This document shows positions 8,873 through 16,670 of a stretch of DNA of 50,996 nucleotides, one piece after another. The position numbers and the translations under genes are program-made. Within the stretch, counting starts at the first letter, position 1. Every line of letters begins with the position of its first letter. The notes beneath the pieces are model-generated. The model did not search any database, was not told the origin of the DNA, and saw only the letters and a program-made list of their open reading frames with translations. This stretch comes from Tenacibaculum finnmarkense (GTDB taxonomy: Bacteria > Bacteroidota > Bacteroidia > Flavobacteriales > Flavobacteriaceae). The stretch is taken from positions 1-50,996 of the forward strand of contig NZ_OENA01000008.1 in assembly GCF_900239185.1 (NCBI RefSeq), in the 5' to 3' direction.

Positions 8873-9324
8873 TGAATAATATAAGAATTACAAAACAGTT
8901 TACTTTTGAAACAGGGCATGCGTTGTATGGTTATGATGGAAAATGTAAAAATGTACACGGTCATAGTTATAAACTTTATGTAACTGTAACAGGGCAGCCA
9001 ATTAGCGATAGTACAAACGTAAAGTTTGGTATGGTAATCGATTTTGGTGATTTAAAGAAAATTGTCAAAGAAGAAATTGTTGATATTTTTGACCACGCAA
9101 CCGTTTTTAATCAAAATACGCCTCATATTGAATTAGCCAAAGAGTTAAAAGACAGAGGACATCATGTTATTTTGGTTGATTATCAGCCAACAAGCGAAAT
9201 GATGGCGATTGATTTTGCTAAAAAAATTAAAGACAGACTTCCTGAAAATATTAAGCTTCACGCAATAAAATTACAAGAAACCGACAGCAGTTTTGCTGAA
9301 TGGTTTGCCAGTGATAATCAATAG
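8872..9324 (+). CDS. queD: 6-pyruvoyl-tetrahydropterin synthase/QueD family protein
   Basis: A 150-residue T-fold enzyme. QueD makes 6-carboxy-5,6,7,8-tetrahydropterin from dihydroneopterin triphosphate in queuosine/7-deazaguanine synthesis; the related PTPS makes tetrahydrobiopterin precursor. The zinc ligands H16, H29 and H31 and the catalytic Cys 25 are visible in GHALYGYDGKCKNVHGHSY. DFGDLKK and the ILVDYQPTSEMMA and LQETDSSFAEW segments fit the rest of the fold. QueD is preferred from the CxxxHGHxY motif, though no other queuosine gene is in the window. The start is GTG at 8872, overlapping the preceding tiny ORF by one base. A strong terminator follows. Confidence 0.85.
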   Translation: MNNIRITKQFTFETGHALYGYDGKCKNVHGHSYKLYVTVTGQPISDSTNVKFGMVIDFGDLKKIVKEEIVDIFDHATVFNQNTPHIELAKELKDRGHHVILVDYQPTSEMMAIDFAKKIKDRLPENIKLHAIKLQETDSSFAEWFASDNQ

Positions 9325-9352
9325 TGAGCATTAACAAAATTTAGATTGAAAT

Positions 9353-9394
9353 ATAAAAAAAGCCCTAAGATTTTAAATTTTAGGGCTTTTTTTA
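9353..9394. terminator. Bidirectional terminator, queD / LVIVD lipoprotein
   Basis: The stem AGCCCTAA (9361-9368) pairs with TTAGGGCT (9380-9387), extended by an A-run on the left and a T-run on the right. It sits between convergent genes and ends both transcripts. Confidence 0.85.
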
Positions 9395-10150
9395 TTAAAA
9401 ATTAAAAGTACTTATTTTAGTAAATTTTGAAATATTCGTGGCATCTAATTGATATTGATCAATACTGTTTTCAGAAATAATAAACGCATGATTATTTCTG
9501 ATGATAATATCCGTGGCATTTTTTGTAGGGATTTCAGTAATATATTTTGAATCTTTTGGGTTTGATATATCAAAAATTTTAACCGTGTTATCACAAACTA
9601 ATAAGTAATTATCGGCATATAAACTTAATCCTTTAGGCTGTGTTAAATTTCTATTGTTTAATAATATTGGGTTTTTAATATCGGTAATGTCATAGGTTTT
9701 TAATTCATTTACCGTTCCCTGACAATTACTGTTCGTATGCAAAGTAACATAAGCATTTGTACCGTTGGCAACCACAGGATCGCAAGCTGTAAAATGATTC
9801 GATTGGGCTAATTTTTTAGGCAATTCTTTGTTGGTAATATCATAAATAAACATCGCATTTTGTGAGCCGATGAATAAATAATTATCAAAACTAAATAAGG
9901 TTTCAATATTAAAGCCAACATCAATAGTATTTACTTTTACAGGATTTTTAGTATCAGCAATATTAAAAACAGTTAGTTTAAAAAAATCAACGGTGTATAA
10001 ATAAGCATCTTTTAAAATAAAAGTAGCTAAAGAACCACCCATTCCGTCAGCAGATTGATTGCTTGAAACATCGTTATTACTCGAATCTTGACTGCAAGAA
10101 ATACTAAGCGTCAAAATAGCTATAATTAGTAGTGTATATATCTTTTTCAT
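9395..10150 (-). CDS. LVIVD-repeat lipoprotein
   Basis: About 251 residues: lipoprotein signal MKKIYTLLIIAILTLSIS then Cys 19, so lipid-anchored. The body has repeated segments of the type (Y/F)LF-hydrophobic-(Y/F)DI-(T/S)N-P (for example YDITNKELPKKL, YDITDIKNPILL, FDISNPKDSKYI), the hallmark of LVIVD repeats that form blades of a beta-propeller. No catalytic residues are evident and the role is unknown. The frame opens at 10171, but the ATG at 10150 gives a clean lipoprotein signal and puts the start 5 bp after the stop of the companion gene instead of overlapping it. Confidence 0.8.
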   Translation of the reverse strand: MKKIYTLLIIAILTLSISCSQDSSNNDVSSNQSADGMGGSLATFILKDAYLYTVDFFKLTVFNIADTKNPVKVNTIDVGFNIETLFSFDNYLFIGSQNAMFIYDITNKELPKKLAQSNHFTACDPVVANGTNAYVTLHTNSNCQGTVNELKTYDITDIKNPILLNNRNLTQPKGLSLYADNYLLVCDNTVKIFDISNPKDSKYITEIPTKNATDIIIRNNHAFIISENSIDQYQLDATNISKFTKISTFNF

Positions 10151-10155
10151 CGCCT

Positions 10156-10647
10156 TTATTTTTTTATCCAATTAACAATAATTTCTTCCTTTTTAACCGA
10201 TTCATAAAAACCATCTGGTGATTCTAATCTGGGAAAAACATTTTCTAATCGTTTATCAATATTCAACTTAAAGGTCTTCAAATCGATGCTTAACGATACT
10301 AAATCGGTTGCCTGGTTGATAAAAAAAGTATTGTTTCTAATAGCAATATCGGTAGCGCCTGGTATTTTTAAGAATTTCTTTTTGATGGGATTTTTAGGGT
10401 CGGAATTATCAAAAACATGAAAGCCTTTTCTTTTATCATTTATAAAAATATAATTGTCAAAAATATAAATTTTAGACGATTCGCTCATTACTTCTGCATC
10501 TTGAAAAGCAATAGAAGTGTTTAAATCGGCTCTTTTTATGGTAACAGGTTCGTAAGACGATTTAAAACTATCATATCCTGGATCAGTACATCCAATATCA
10601 AAACAACTGGAAAAGATAAAAAAAGAGAATAGTATTAGAATTTTCAT
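10156..10647 (-). CDS. LVIVD-type lipoprotein, companion of the next gene
   Basis: About 163 residues. Lipoprotein signal MKILILFSFFIFSSC, then a Cys-containing linker and one or two propeller-like repeats (KIYIFDNYIFINDKRKGFHV, then FDNSDPKNPIKK). The ATG at 10647 is preferred over the 7-residue extension opening at 10668. The downstream gene begins 5 bp after this stop and has the same repeats, so the two are surely one operon. Together they look like the N- and C-terminal parts of a larger LVIVD propeller. Function unknown. Confidence 0.75.
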   Translation of the reverse strand: MKILILFSFFIFSSCFDIGCTDPGYDSFKSSYEPVTIKRADLNTSIAFQDAEVMSESSKIYIFDNYIFINDKRKGFHVFDNSDPKNPIKKKFLKIPGATDIAIRNNTFFINQATDLVSLSIDLKTFKLNIDKRLENVFPRLESPDGFYESVKKEEIIVNWIKK

Positions 10648-10763
10648 AATCAAGTATTTAAGATTCAAAAATAATACTATTTCTCAAAAAACAATTATTT
10701 ATTTATAATAATTATAAATAATTTTCATCAAAAAATAAGCTTAGAAAATAATATATTCTTAAT

Positions 10764-11330
10764 TTATTTGCCGTTAAATTCGTTCATGGTATTTGCCATT
10801 CCTGCGGTAATAAAAGAAGTAACAGCGTTTACAGAAGTTGGAATACGTTCAATTAATTCGCTTATTTCGTCTTTACTCCATGTTCCTAAAACATAATCTA
10901 CCTGACGACCTTTGCCATAATCTGCACCAACTCCGAAGCGAAAACGTGGATATGCACCCGTATTAAATTTTGCTTGAATATCTTTTAATCCGTTATGTCC
11001 GCCTGAGCTTCCTTTTGGTTTAATGCGAAGTTTACCGAAATCTATATTTAAATCATCGGTAATGACCAATAAATTTTCTACCTGAATATTTTCTTGTTGC
11101 ATCCAATACATAACCGCTTTACCACTTAAGTTCATGTAGGTACTAGGCTTTAAAACAAGTACTGTTTTTCCTTTAATTTTAAGCTTGGCAATGTCGCCTA
11201 ATTTTTCAGTTTCAAAACTAGCATTGTGTTCTTTTACAAAAGCATCTACTATTTTAAAACCGATATTATGACGTGTATTATCATATTGTTCACCGATATT
11301 TCCTAAGCCTACGATTAAAAATTTTTTCAT
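10764..11330 (-). CDS. pth: Peptidyl-tRNA hydrolase
   Basis: Pth of 188 residues, a cytoplasmic esterase that frees tRNA from peptidyl-tRNA dropped by stalled ribosomes. The N-terminal signature GLGNIGEQYDNTRHNIGF carries the catalytic His (22 counting from the TTG). The KPSTYMNLSG segment and the DDLNIDFGKLRIKPKGSSGGHNGL block complete the active site. The frame opens with TTG-ATG; the ATG at 11330 is preferred. It is the last of the prs-rplY-pth cluster, but a hairpin upstream (11376-11407) suggests partial independence. Confidence 0.95.
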   Translation of the reverse strand: MKKFLIVGLGNIGEQYDNTRHNIGFKIVDAFVKEHNASFETEKLGDIAKLKIKGKTVLVLKPSTYMNLSGKAVMYWMQQENIQVENLLVITDDLNIDFGKLRIKPKGSSGGHNGLKDIQAKFNTGAYPRFRFGVGADYGKGRQVDYVLGTWSKDEISELIERIPTSVNAVTSFITAGMANTMNEFNGK

Positions 11331-11373
11331 CAAAATTGTTTCTAAAAAATGTTAACATTAAATTCCAAAAATA

Positions 11374-11408
11374 GAAAAAGCGCTACAAATAATGTAACGC
11401 TTTTTTTA
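11374..11408 (-). terminator. Terminator between rplY and pth
   Basis: A stem of AGCGCTAC against GTAACGCT with one mismatch, flanked by A- and T-runs, 25-60 nt downstream of the rplY stop. It would end or attenuate the leftward prs-rplY transcript before pth. Confidence 0.65.
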
Positions 11409-11433
11409 TTTATAGTAAAACTATAGCATGTTT

Positions 11434-12018
11434 TTAAGCTTCTTCTTCTTCTCCTTCTGCTGCTGCTTTGGCTGCATTACGAGACATACGAACTTGTGCA
11501 ACTACAGTGTTATCTGGGTGTAATAAAGCGTATTTATCATTTCTTAACTCAGTAACATATAATTTACTACCAATAGCTAATTCAGTAATATCAGCTTCAA
11601 TAAAGTCAGGTAAATTAGCTGGTAAAGCTTTTACTTTTAACTTACGTAAGTTGTGACGTAATGCCCCACCTAACATAATACCTTTTGCAGTACCTACTAA
11701 TTTTACAGGAATATCCATAGTAAGTTCTTTATCATCAAAAATTTGATAAAAATCTACATGTAAAATAGCTTCTGTTACAGGGTGAAATTGGATATCTTGT
11801 AAAATAGCACTGTATTTTGCACCATCTAATTCAATCGTAGCAGTAAATACGTCTGGAGTAAATACTAAAGGCTTGAATAATTTCTCAGTTGCTGAAAAAT
11901 GAACAAGCTCGTCTCCTCCGTATAATACGCAAGGAACCTTTCCAGCATTACGTAAGTCTTTAGTTGCTCTTTTACCTACGCTTTCTCTTTTTGATCCGTT
12001 GATTGTAATTGATTTCAT
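11434..12018 (-). CDS. rplY: 50S ribosomal protein L25/general stress protein Ctc
   Basis: A 194-residue long-form L25 (CTC/TL5 type), which binds 5S rRNA. The N-terminal domain (1-95) begins [20 protein letters not shown] and has the [14 protein letters not shown] motif. The C-terminal beta-barrel domain (95-175) shows the [18 protein letters not shown] pattern. An acidic EGEEEEA tail closes the protein. Length fits the two-domain bacterial form, not the short E. coli L25. Start ATG 12018. It lies 26 bp downstream of prs and is probably co-transcribed with it. Confidence 0.95.
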   Translation of the reverse strand: MKSITINGSKRESVGKRATKDLRNAGKVPCVLYGGDELVHFSATEKLFKPLVFTPDVFTATIELDGAKYSAILQDIQFHPVTEAILHVDFYQIFDDKELTMDIPVKLVGTAKGIMLGGALRHNLRKLKVKALPANLPDFIEADITELAIGSKLYVTELRNDKYALLHPDNTVVAQVRMSRNAAKAAAEGEEEEA

Positions 12019-12044
12019 TACTTTATTTTTATTTATTAAATTAT

Positions 12045-12986
12045 TTACATTAAAAATTCATCGCTAATCGATACGTTACTATGTACTTTACGCATCACAT
12101 CAGCAAATAAAGAGGCGCAATTTACCACTTTTATTTTAGACACACTCTTTTTTAATGGAATTGTATTAGAAACAATCAGTTCTGTTAACTTAGAATTCTG
12201 AATTCTTTCGTACGCATCACCAGAAAGAATCGGGTGTGTACAAATTGCACGCACACTTAAAGCGCCTCTTTCCATCATTAAATCGGCAGCTTTGGTAAGT
12301 GTTCCTCCTGTATCAATCATATCATCGACAAGAATTACATTTTTACCTTTTACCTCACCAATTAATTCCATGTAAGCAATTACATTGGCTTTTTGACGTT
12401 GTTTATAACAAATTACCACATCGCTTTCTAAAAATTTAGAATACGCATAGGCTCTTTTTGATCCACCCATATCAGGTGAAGCAATGGTTAAATTATCTAA
12501 GTTTAAACTTTCTACATATGGTAAGAAAATAGTAGAACCAAATAAGTGATCTACTGGCTTTTCAAAAAATCCTTGAATTTGATCAGCATGTAAATCCATG
12601 GTCATAATTCTGGTAGCTCCTGCTGATTCTAGTAATTTTGCCACTAATTTAGCACCAATAGCTACACGAGGTTTGTCTTTTCTGTCTTGACGTGCCCATC
12701 CAAAATAAGGCATCACTGCGGTAATATGCCTTGCAGAAGCACGTTTAGCCGCATCACACATTAATAGCATTTCCATTAAGTTATCTGCTGATGGAAATGT
12801 AGATCCAATTAAAAAGATTCTTCTTCCTCGAATAGATTCTTCAAAGGCTGGTTGAAATTCACCATCACTAAAATGTGTCGTTGTTACATCTCCTAGTGGT
12901 ATTCCGTATTCTTTAGCAATTTCATTAGCAAGTTCGATACTTTGAGAACAGGCAAAAATTTTCGGACTTAGTTGATCTGTAGGCAT
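12045..12986 (-). CDS. prs: Ribose-phosphate pyrophosphokinase
   Basis: A 313-residue class I PRPP synthetase, making 5-phosphoribosyl-1-pyrophosphate from ribose 5-phosphate and ATP for purine, pyrimidine, His and NAD synthesis. Visible are the flexible-loop/ATP region ([13 protein letters not shown]), the Mg/ribose-binding [13 protein letters not shown] segment and the PRPP loop [14 protein letters not shown]. Length is typical. It is first in the operon prs-rplY, with a promoter-like TACTTTTG 40 bp upstream. The PRPP it makes is used by the purine pathway that includes purD in this window. Confidence 0.96.
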   Translation of the reverse strand: MPTDQLSPKIFACSQSIELANEIAKEYGIPLGDVTTTHFSDGEFQPAFEESIRGRRIFLIGSTFPSADNLMEMLLMCDAAKRASARHITAVMPYFGWARQDRKDKPRVAIGAKLVAKLLESAGATRIMTMDLHADQIQGFFEKPVDHLFGSTIFLPYVESLNLDNLTIASPDMGGSKRAYAYSKFLESDVVICYKQRQKANVIAYMELIGEVKGKNVILVDDMIDTGGTLTKAADLMMERGALSVRAICTHPILSGDAYERIQNSKLTELIVSNTIPLKKSVSKIKVVNCASLFADVMRKVHSNVSISDEFLM

Positions 12987-13024
12987 TTACAAGGTTTTGT
13001 TAAAAGTTAATGTTGTTGTTGCCG

Positions 13025-13032
13025 CAAAAGTA
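13025..13032 (-). promoter_or_regulatory. -7 element upstream of prs
   Basis: TACTTTTG on the minus strand fits TAnnTTTG, 39-46 bp upstream of the prs start. The -33 side is only T-rich, with no clean TTTG. Confidence 0.42.
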
Positions 13033-13088
13033 AAACTATTTTAAGAGTTTAAAAGTTATTTTAAGTGAATTTAATTAAAAAAATTTTA

Positions 13089-13096
13089 TAGATTTG
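13089..13096 (+). promoter_or_regulatory. -7 element of tRNA-Leu
   Basis: TAGATTTG fits TAnnTTTG and lies 15 bp upstream of the mature tRNA 5' end. No clear -33 TTTG is seen. Confidence 0.45.
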
Positions 13097-13111
13097 CAGT
13101 ACCAATACAAT

Positions 13112-13193
13112 GCTCGAGTGGCGGAATTGGTAGACGCGCTGGATTCAAAATCCAGTGACTTAGGTCGTGCGGGTTCGATTCCCGCCTCGAGTA
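13112..13193 (+). tRNA. tRNA-Leu(CAA)
   Basis: An 82-nt class II tRNA. Acceptor stem GCTCGAG/CTCGAGT with a G1-T72 wobble, D-arm with GGTAGACGC, anticodon stem CTGGA/TCCAG around loop TTCAAAA (anticodon CAA, reads UUG), a variable arm (TGACTTAGGTCGT) and T-arm GCGGG-TTCGATT-CCCGC. Discriminator A73. The CCA end is not encoded. A terminator follows at once. Confidence 0.97.
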
Positions 13194-13202
13194 CATATTT
13201 TT

Positions 13203-13249
13203 AACCTATTAATTATTAAACAACTGATAATCAATAGGTTATTTTTTTT
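13203..13249 (+). terminator. Terminator of tRNA-Leu
   Basis: Perfect 8-bp stem AACCTATT (13203-13210)/AATAGGTT (13233-13240) followed by a run of T, 10 nt beyond the tRNA. Confidence 0.75.
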
Positions 13250-13332
13250 CAAAAGATAAAAATGAGCAGTTTTTGTTCCGTTTTTTTTATCAAAAATAAA
13301 ATATAGACAAAAAACAAAAGAGAAAATCACTA

Positions 13333-13629
13333 CTATTTAAGCTCTTTTAAAACAATATTCAATTCTTGATCTAAGCTTTTAATTTGAATCACTTCTTTTT
13401 TATGCCCAGTAGCAGAAACTTGAATAATATATGGAAGTTTTCGGGCTATTATTAAAGTAAAATCCCCAGCACTATTCGAAGTTGTAGCTGCAGTACTTTG
13501 TAACGATTTGATACTTACATTAGGTAAAGGATCTAAATATTCATCGTAAACCTTTCCTTTTAAACTAATTTGCGCCGATAAAGCAACACTAAAAATCATC
13601 AAAAAAAAGAACAGTATTTTTTTAAACAT
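13333..13629 (-). CDS. Secreted CarboxypepD_reg-like domain protein
   Basis: A 98-residue protein with a signal peptide (1-19, ending VALSAQ) and a single beta-sandwich of the CarboxypepD_reg-like family (about 21-95): SLKGKVYDEYLDPLPNVSIK, then STAATTSNSAGDFTL. These domains usually sit at the N-terminus of TonB-dependent receptors, but this one stands alone and has no plug or barrel. It follows the TonB-C protein by 58 bp on the same strand, so a shared cell-envelope role is plausible, though not demonstrated. Confidence 0.8.
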   Translation of the reverse strand: MFKKILFFFLMIFSVALSAQISLKGKVYDEYLDPLPNVSIKSLQSTAATTSNSAGDFTLIIARKLPYIIQVSATGHKKEVIQIKSLDQELNIVLKELK

Positions 13630-13687
13630 TTTATATTGTTTTGAGTTATTTACTTAGTTTATAATTTGGTTTATAATTACGAGTTAA

Positions 13688-14395
13688 TTATTCTAACGCC
13701 AATGAAATTGGAAAACCATACTTTACAGAAACACGTTTACCCTGTTTTTTTCCAGGAATAAATTGCGGTAATTTAGCAACAACCCTAAGTGCTTCTTTAT
13801 GTAATAAATCCCCATTTTTATGCACAAGTGTTTTAATATTTTTTACCTCACCGTTTTTATCAATAATAAAACTTACCCAAATATTTCCTTGTATTGATTT
13901 TCGAATAGCATCGGTTGGATACTTAAAATGTGTCGAAATATGATTTACCATATTTTTATTAAAACAAAAAGCACGTCTTGTTTTACTTACATTTTTACAA
14001 GCATTAAATAGTGGAATTTTATCTGCCTTATTAAATTTAACCGCTGTATCTAACTCTTCTTTTGATAATTTATTGGTAATTTTAATTATATCTTGCCCTA
14101 AAGAAGGTTCTTTTTCAAGGGCTAATTTTTGATTTTCATTTTGAGGACTAATATGAATTTTAGCAATACCCACTCCTACTCCCTTGGTTATTTTACGTTT
14201 TTTTAAACTTCTTCTAGTTACAGGAATTTCTCTGGTTTTTTTAGTATGCTTCTTTTTCGTTTTTTTTATATCACATTTAGCAATGCTAATACTATTTAAA
14301 TCTTCCACAATTTCTTTTGAAGATTCACACACCTTTTGAGCACATATGTTTATTGATAAACAAACAGTCAAAATCAATACTAATAACTTTTTCAT
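13688..14395 (-). CDS. TonB C-terminal domain protein with cleavable signal peptide
   Basis: A 235-residue envelope protein. N-terminal signal peptide (1-19, ending INICAQ), a very basic low-complexity stretch (about 43-75, rich in K/R/T), and a C-terminal TonB-C domain (about 150-232) with the KYPTDAIRKSIQGNIWVSF and NGEVKNIKTL pattern. Classical TonB proteins keep an uncleaved N-terminal anchor; here the segment looks cleavable, so this may be a soluble or TonB-like structural protein and not an energy transducer. No ExbB/ExbD genes are nearby. A run of seven G (14401-14407) lies just upstream of the start codon. Confidence 0.78.
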   Translation of the reverse strand: MKKLLVLILTVCLSINICAQKVCESSKEIVEDLNSISIAKCDIKKTKKKHTKKTREIPVTRRSLKKRKITKGVGVGIAKIHISPQNENQKLALEKEPSLGQDIIKITNKLSKEELDTAVKFNKADKIPLFNACKNVSKTRRAFCFNKNMVNHISTHFKYPTDAIRKSIQGNIWVSFIIDKNGEVKNIKTLVHKNGDLLHKEALRVVAKLPQFIPGKKQGKRVSVKYGFPISLALE

Positions 14396-14772
14396 AACAC
14401 GGGGGGGTTTACTGTTTATAATGTTAATTTCAGCGCTAATTTAATAATTATTTAGACTTAATAAGAATAATTAGTAATAAAATACATCATAACAACCACA
14501 AAGAAAGTGAACAAAATAAGCTCAATGAAAAAAACAATATTAAGAAAACTTTAACTTAATATTAAGTTAAAATTTTCTTAAATAAACGAAACAACCCTAA
14601 TTTTTTCCTTTTTTCTATAGGTATAACTCCTACGAATACTTAAAAAAGCCAATACTTCCTAGTGTTTTTCGTTCTATAAAAAACAACCTTTCTCAGTTGT
14701 TATTAAAAACATGATAAATGTCATATTTTAAACAAAACAGTACTGCTATTTTTGTCGCAAAAAGTAAGTAAT
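14396..14772. other. Long intergenic region between divergent genes
   Basis: An AT-rich spacer with no ORF I can support. It starts with a seven-G tract (14401-14407) unusual for this genome. Near its right end is a candidate -7 element for the small plus-strand ORF at 14773. Confidence 0.5.
14747..14754 (+). promoter_or_regulatory. -7 element upstream of small membrane ORF
   Basis: TATTTTTG fits TAnnTTTG and ends 18 bp before the ATG at 14773. No clear -33 element is seen. Confidence 0.38.
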
Positions 14773-14907
14773 ATGATGCAATTGATTAATTTACCTTTAG
14801 TTTCTTGGACATACGGTACCGTTATAATAGGATTTTTCGCACTTGTTTGTGTGGGCTTAGTAGCCACTCTTTTAATTCTTATAGGTACAGGCAAGAAAAA
14901 GGAATAA
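14773..14907 (+). CDS. Small membrane protein (44 aa)
   Basis: A 44-residue ORF beginning MMQLINLPLVSWTYGTVIIG, with one long hydrophobic helix (about 15-38) and a basic/acidic tail GKKKE. It is the only supportable ORF in a 688 bp gap, is preceded by a promoter-like TATTTTTG and followed by a GA-rich inverted repeat ending in T8. The layout is that of a stand-alone small gene. No family recognised. Confidence 0.5.
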   Translation: MMQLINLPLVSWTYGTVIIGFFALVCVGLVATLLILIGTGKKKE

Positions 14908-14940
14908 GAAATTGTATTTAAATTTTTAATAGTTGATTTT

Positions 14941-15000
14941 AAGAAGAAGTTCTCTATATATATGTTGGTGGTTTAACGTGTATAGCCCTTCTTCTTTTTT
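14941..15000 (+). terminator. GA/CT-rich hairpin after the small ORF
   Basis: AAGAAGAAG (14941-14949) pairs with CTTCTTCTT (14988-14996), followed by T-run. The loop of 38 nt is long for a terminator. Confidence 0.45.
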
Positions 15001-15028
15001 TTAATAGTTCATTTAGTGTGCTTTATTA

Positions 15029-15086
15029 TAAGAAGAAATAACTACAATGTAAGCTGGGGGGCTTAATTTTAGCGTATTTCTTCTTA
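15029..15086. repeat. Perfect 12-bp inverted repeat overlapping gcdH stop
   Basis: TAAGAAGAAATA (15029-15040) and TATTTCTTCTTA (15075-15086) are exact reverse complements. The 34 nt loop contains an inner TAAGC/GCTTA hairpin around a six-G tract (15056-15061). The right arm contains the TAA stop codon of the minus-strand acyl-CoA dehydrogenase. Its GA-rich arms resemble those of the preceding hairpin, so the two could pair alternatively. Confidence 0.7.
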
Positions 15087-16262
15087 TTTAAAAGCATTTA
15101 AACCAGTAATATCCAAGCCTGTAATTAACAAATGCACATCATGTGTTCCTTCGTAGGTAATTACACTTTCTAAATTCATTGCATGTCTCATAATCGAATA
15201 TTCGCCCGATATTCCCATAGCACCTAAAATTTGTCTTGCTTCTCTGGCTATATTTATCGCCATTTCCACATTATTTCTTTTCGCCATCGATATTTGCGCC
15301 GACGTTGCCCTATTTTCATTTTTTAACACCCCCAATCGCCATGTTAATAACTGCGCTTTGGTAATTTCAGTAATCATTTCGGCTAATTTTTTTTGCTGTA
15401 ACTGAAACTGCCCAATCGGTTTACCAAATTGTGTACGCTCTTTTGCATATCGCAAGGCGGTATCATAACAATCCATCGCCGCTCCAATTGCGCCCCAAGC
15501 AATCCCATAACGAGCAGAATCTAAACATAATAAAGGCGCTCCTAACCCCGATTTATTGGGCAATATATTTTCTTTAGGAACCTTAACATTATCAAAAATA
15601 AGCTCCCCAGTAATCGAAGCCCTTAACGACCATTTATGATGCGTTTCAGGAGTCGAAAACCCCTGCATACCTCTTTCAACAAGCAAACCATGAATCCGTC
15701 CTTGTTCATTTTTAGCCCAAACCACGGCAACATCACAAATAGGTGCGTTAGAAATCCACATTTTTGCACCATTTAACAAATAATGATCTCCCATATCTTT
15801 AAACTTCGTTTCCATCCCACTAGGATTAGACCCGTGATTTGGCTCGGTTAAACCAAAGCTTCCAATCCACTCACCCGACGCTAATTTTGGTAAATATTTT
15901 TGTCGCTGCGTTTCATTTCCATACTTATAAATAGGTAACATTACCAATGACGATTGCACCGAAGCAGTTGAACGAATACCACTATCGCCACGCTCCAATT
16001 CTTGCATTATTAATCCGTAGGAAATTTGATCTAGACCAGCACCGCCATATTGCTCAGGAATATATGAGCCAAAAGCACCAACATCGGCTAATCCCTTTAT
16101 CAATTCGCTAGGAAACTTAGCCTCTTGCGCGGCATTTTCAATAATTGGAGACACCTTTTTTTTAACCCAATTACGAGTCGTTTCACGAATAAGTTTATGT
16201 TCATCTGTTAATAAATCATCGGTTTGATAATAATCAGGAGCTTGAAATAAATCAGGTTTCAT
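15084..16262 (-). CDS. gcdH: Acyl-CoA dehydrogenase, glutaryl-CoA dehydrogenase type
   Basis: A 392-residue FAD-dependent acyl-CoA dehydrogenase. Glutaryl-CoA dehydrogenase oxidises and decarboxylates glutaryl-CoA to crotonyl-CoA in lysine/tryptophan breakdown. The catalytic Glu is E371 in TYEGTHDVH. The GCDH-specific arginine that holds the distal carboxylate is present as R97 in GIRSTASVQSSLVM, and FGLTEPNHGSNPSGM and KMWISNAP form the FAD/substrate loops. Length fits GCDH. The ATG at 16262 precedes the standard N-terminus. It is apparently monocistronic, with hairpins on both sides. The R97 context is the main reason to prefer GCDH over a short-chain dehydrogenase. Confidence 0.9.
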   Translation of the reverse strand: MKPDLFQAPDYYQTDDLLTDEHKLIRETTRNWVKKKVSPIIENAAQEAKFPSELIKGLADVGAFGSYIPEQYGGAGLDQISYGLIMQELERGDSGIRSTASVQSSLVMLPIYKYGNETQRQKYLPKLASGEWIGSFGLTEPNHGSNPSGMETKFKDMGDHYLLNGAKMWISNAPICDVAVVWAKNEQGRIHGLLVERGMQGFSTPETHHKWSLRASITGELIFDNVKVPKENILPNKSGLGAPLLCLDSARYGIAWGAIGAAMDCYDTALRYAKERTQFGKPIGQFQLQQKKLAEMITEITKAQLLTWRLGVLKNENRATSAQISMAKRNNVEMAINIAREARQILGAMGISGEYSIMRHAMNLESVITYEGTHDVHLLITGLDITGLNAFK

Positions 16263-16670
16263 ACAGTTGTTTTAAGGTTTTTTAAAGGATTTTTTTTGGA
16301 GCTATTTCCCGCTTTCCGCACTCGCTCTTTTTTGAAAAAAATCAAAAAAGGAGCTCAAACAATTGCTACAATCGGGGCTAGGCATCACTATAAAGTTTTG
16401 AACTTTACAAAGTACTTTATAGGTCTAAATATAAAAAAATTAAAAGCATAAAAATAAACTTGTCAAATAAAATTCATTTCAGTTTTACAAATCTTTCGGC
16501 TTAATACAAACACTCGCTATTTTATGGTGTATTGTTAAGCTACTTTACTTTGTAAGTCTGTTTAAAAATTATGGTAAAACAGGATGCAAAACTGAAATAA
16601 ATTCAGTGCGACCGATTCGATTTCTTATTTTTCTGTTATAAAACTTTTTTAGATGAAATTTAAACAGATT
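16263..16670. other. Spacer with a structured repeat-like element
   Basis: No ORF. About 16297-16390 contains GGAGCTATTTCCCGC, an imperfect hairpin GCTCTTTTTT/AAAAAAGGAGC and CAATCGGGGCTAGG. From memory, this combination recurs in intergenic spacers of Flavobacterium and relatives. Further right lies the inverted repeat at 16471-16603. No promoter for gcdH was found here. Confidence 0.5.
16471..16603. repeat. Imperfect 16-bp inverted repeat bounding 101 bp
   Basis: AATTCATTTCAGTTTT (16471-16486) and AAAACTGAAATAAATT (16588-16603) are reverse complements with one mismatch. They enclose 101 bp without an ORF. This resembles a miniature inverted-repeat element, but I see no target-site duplication. 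Confidence 0.5.
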
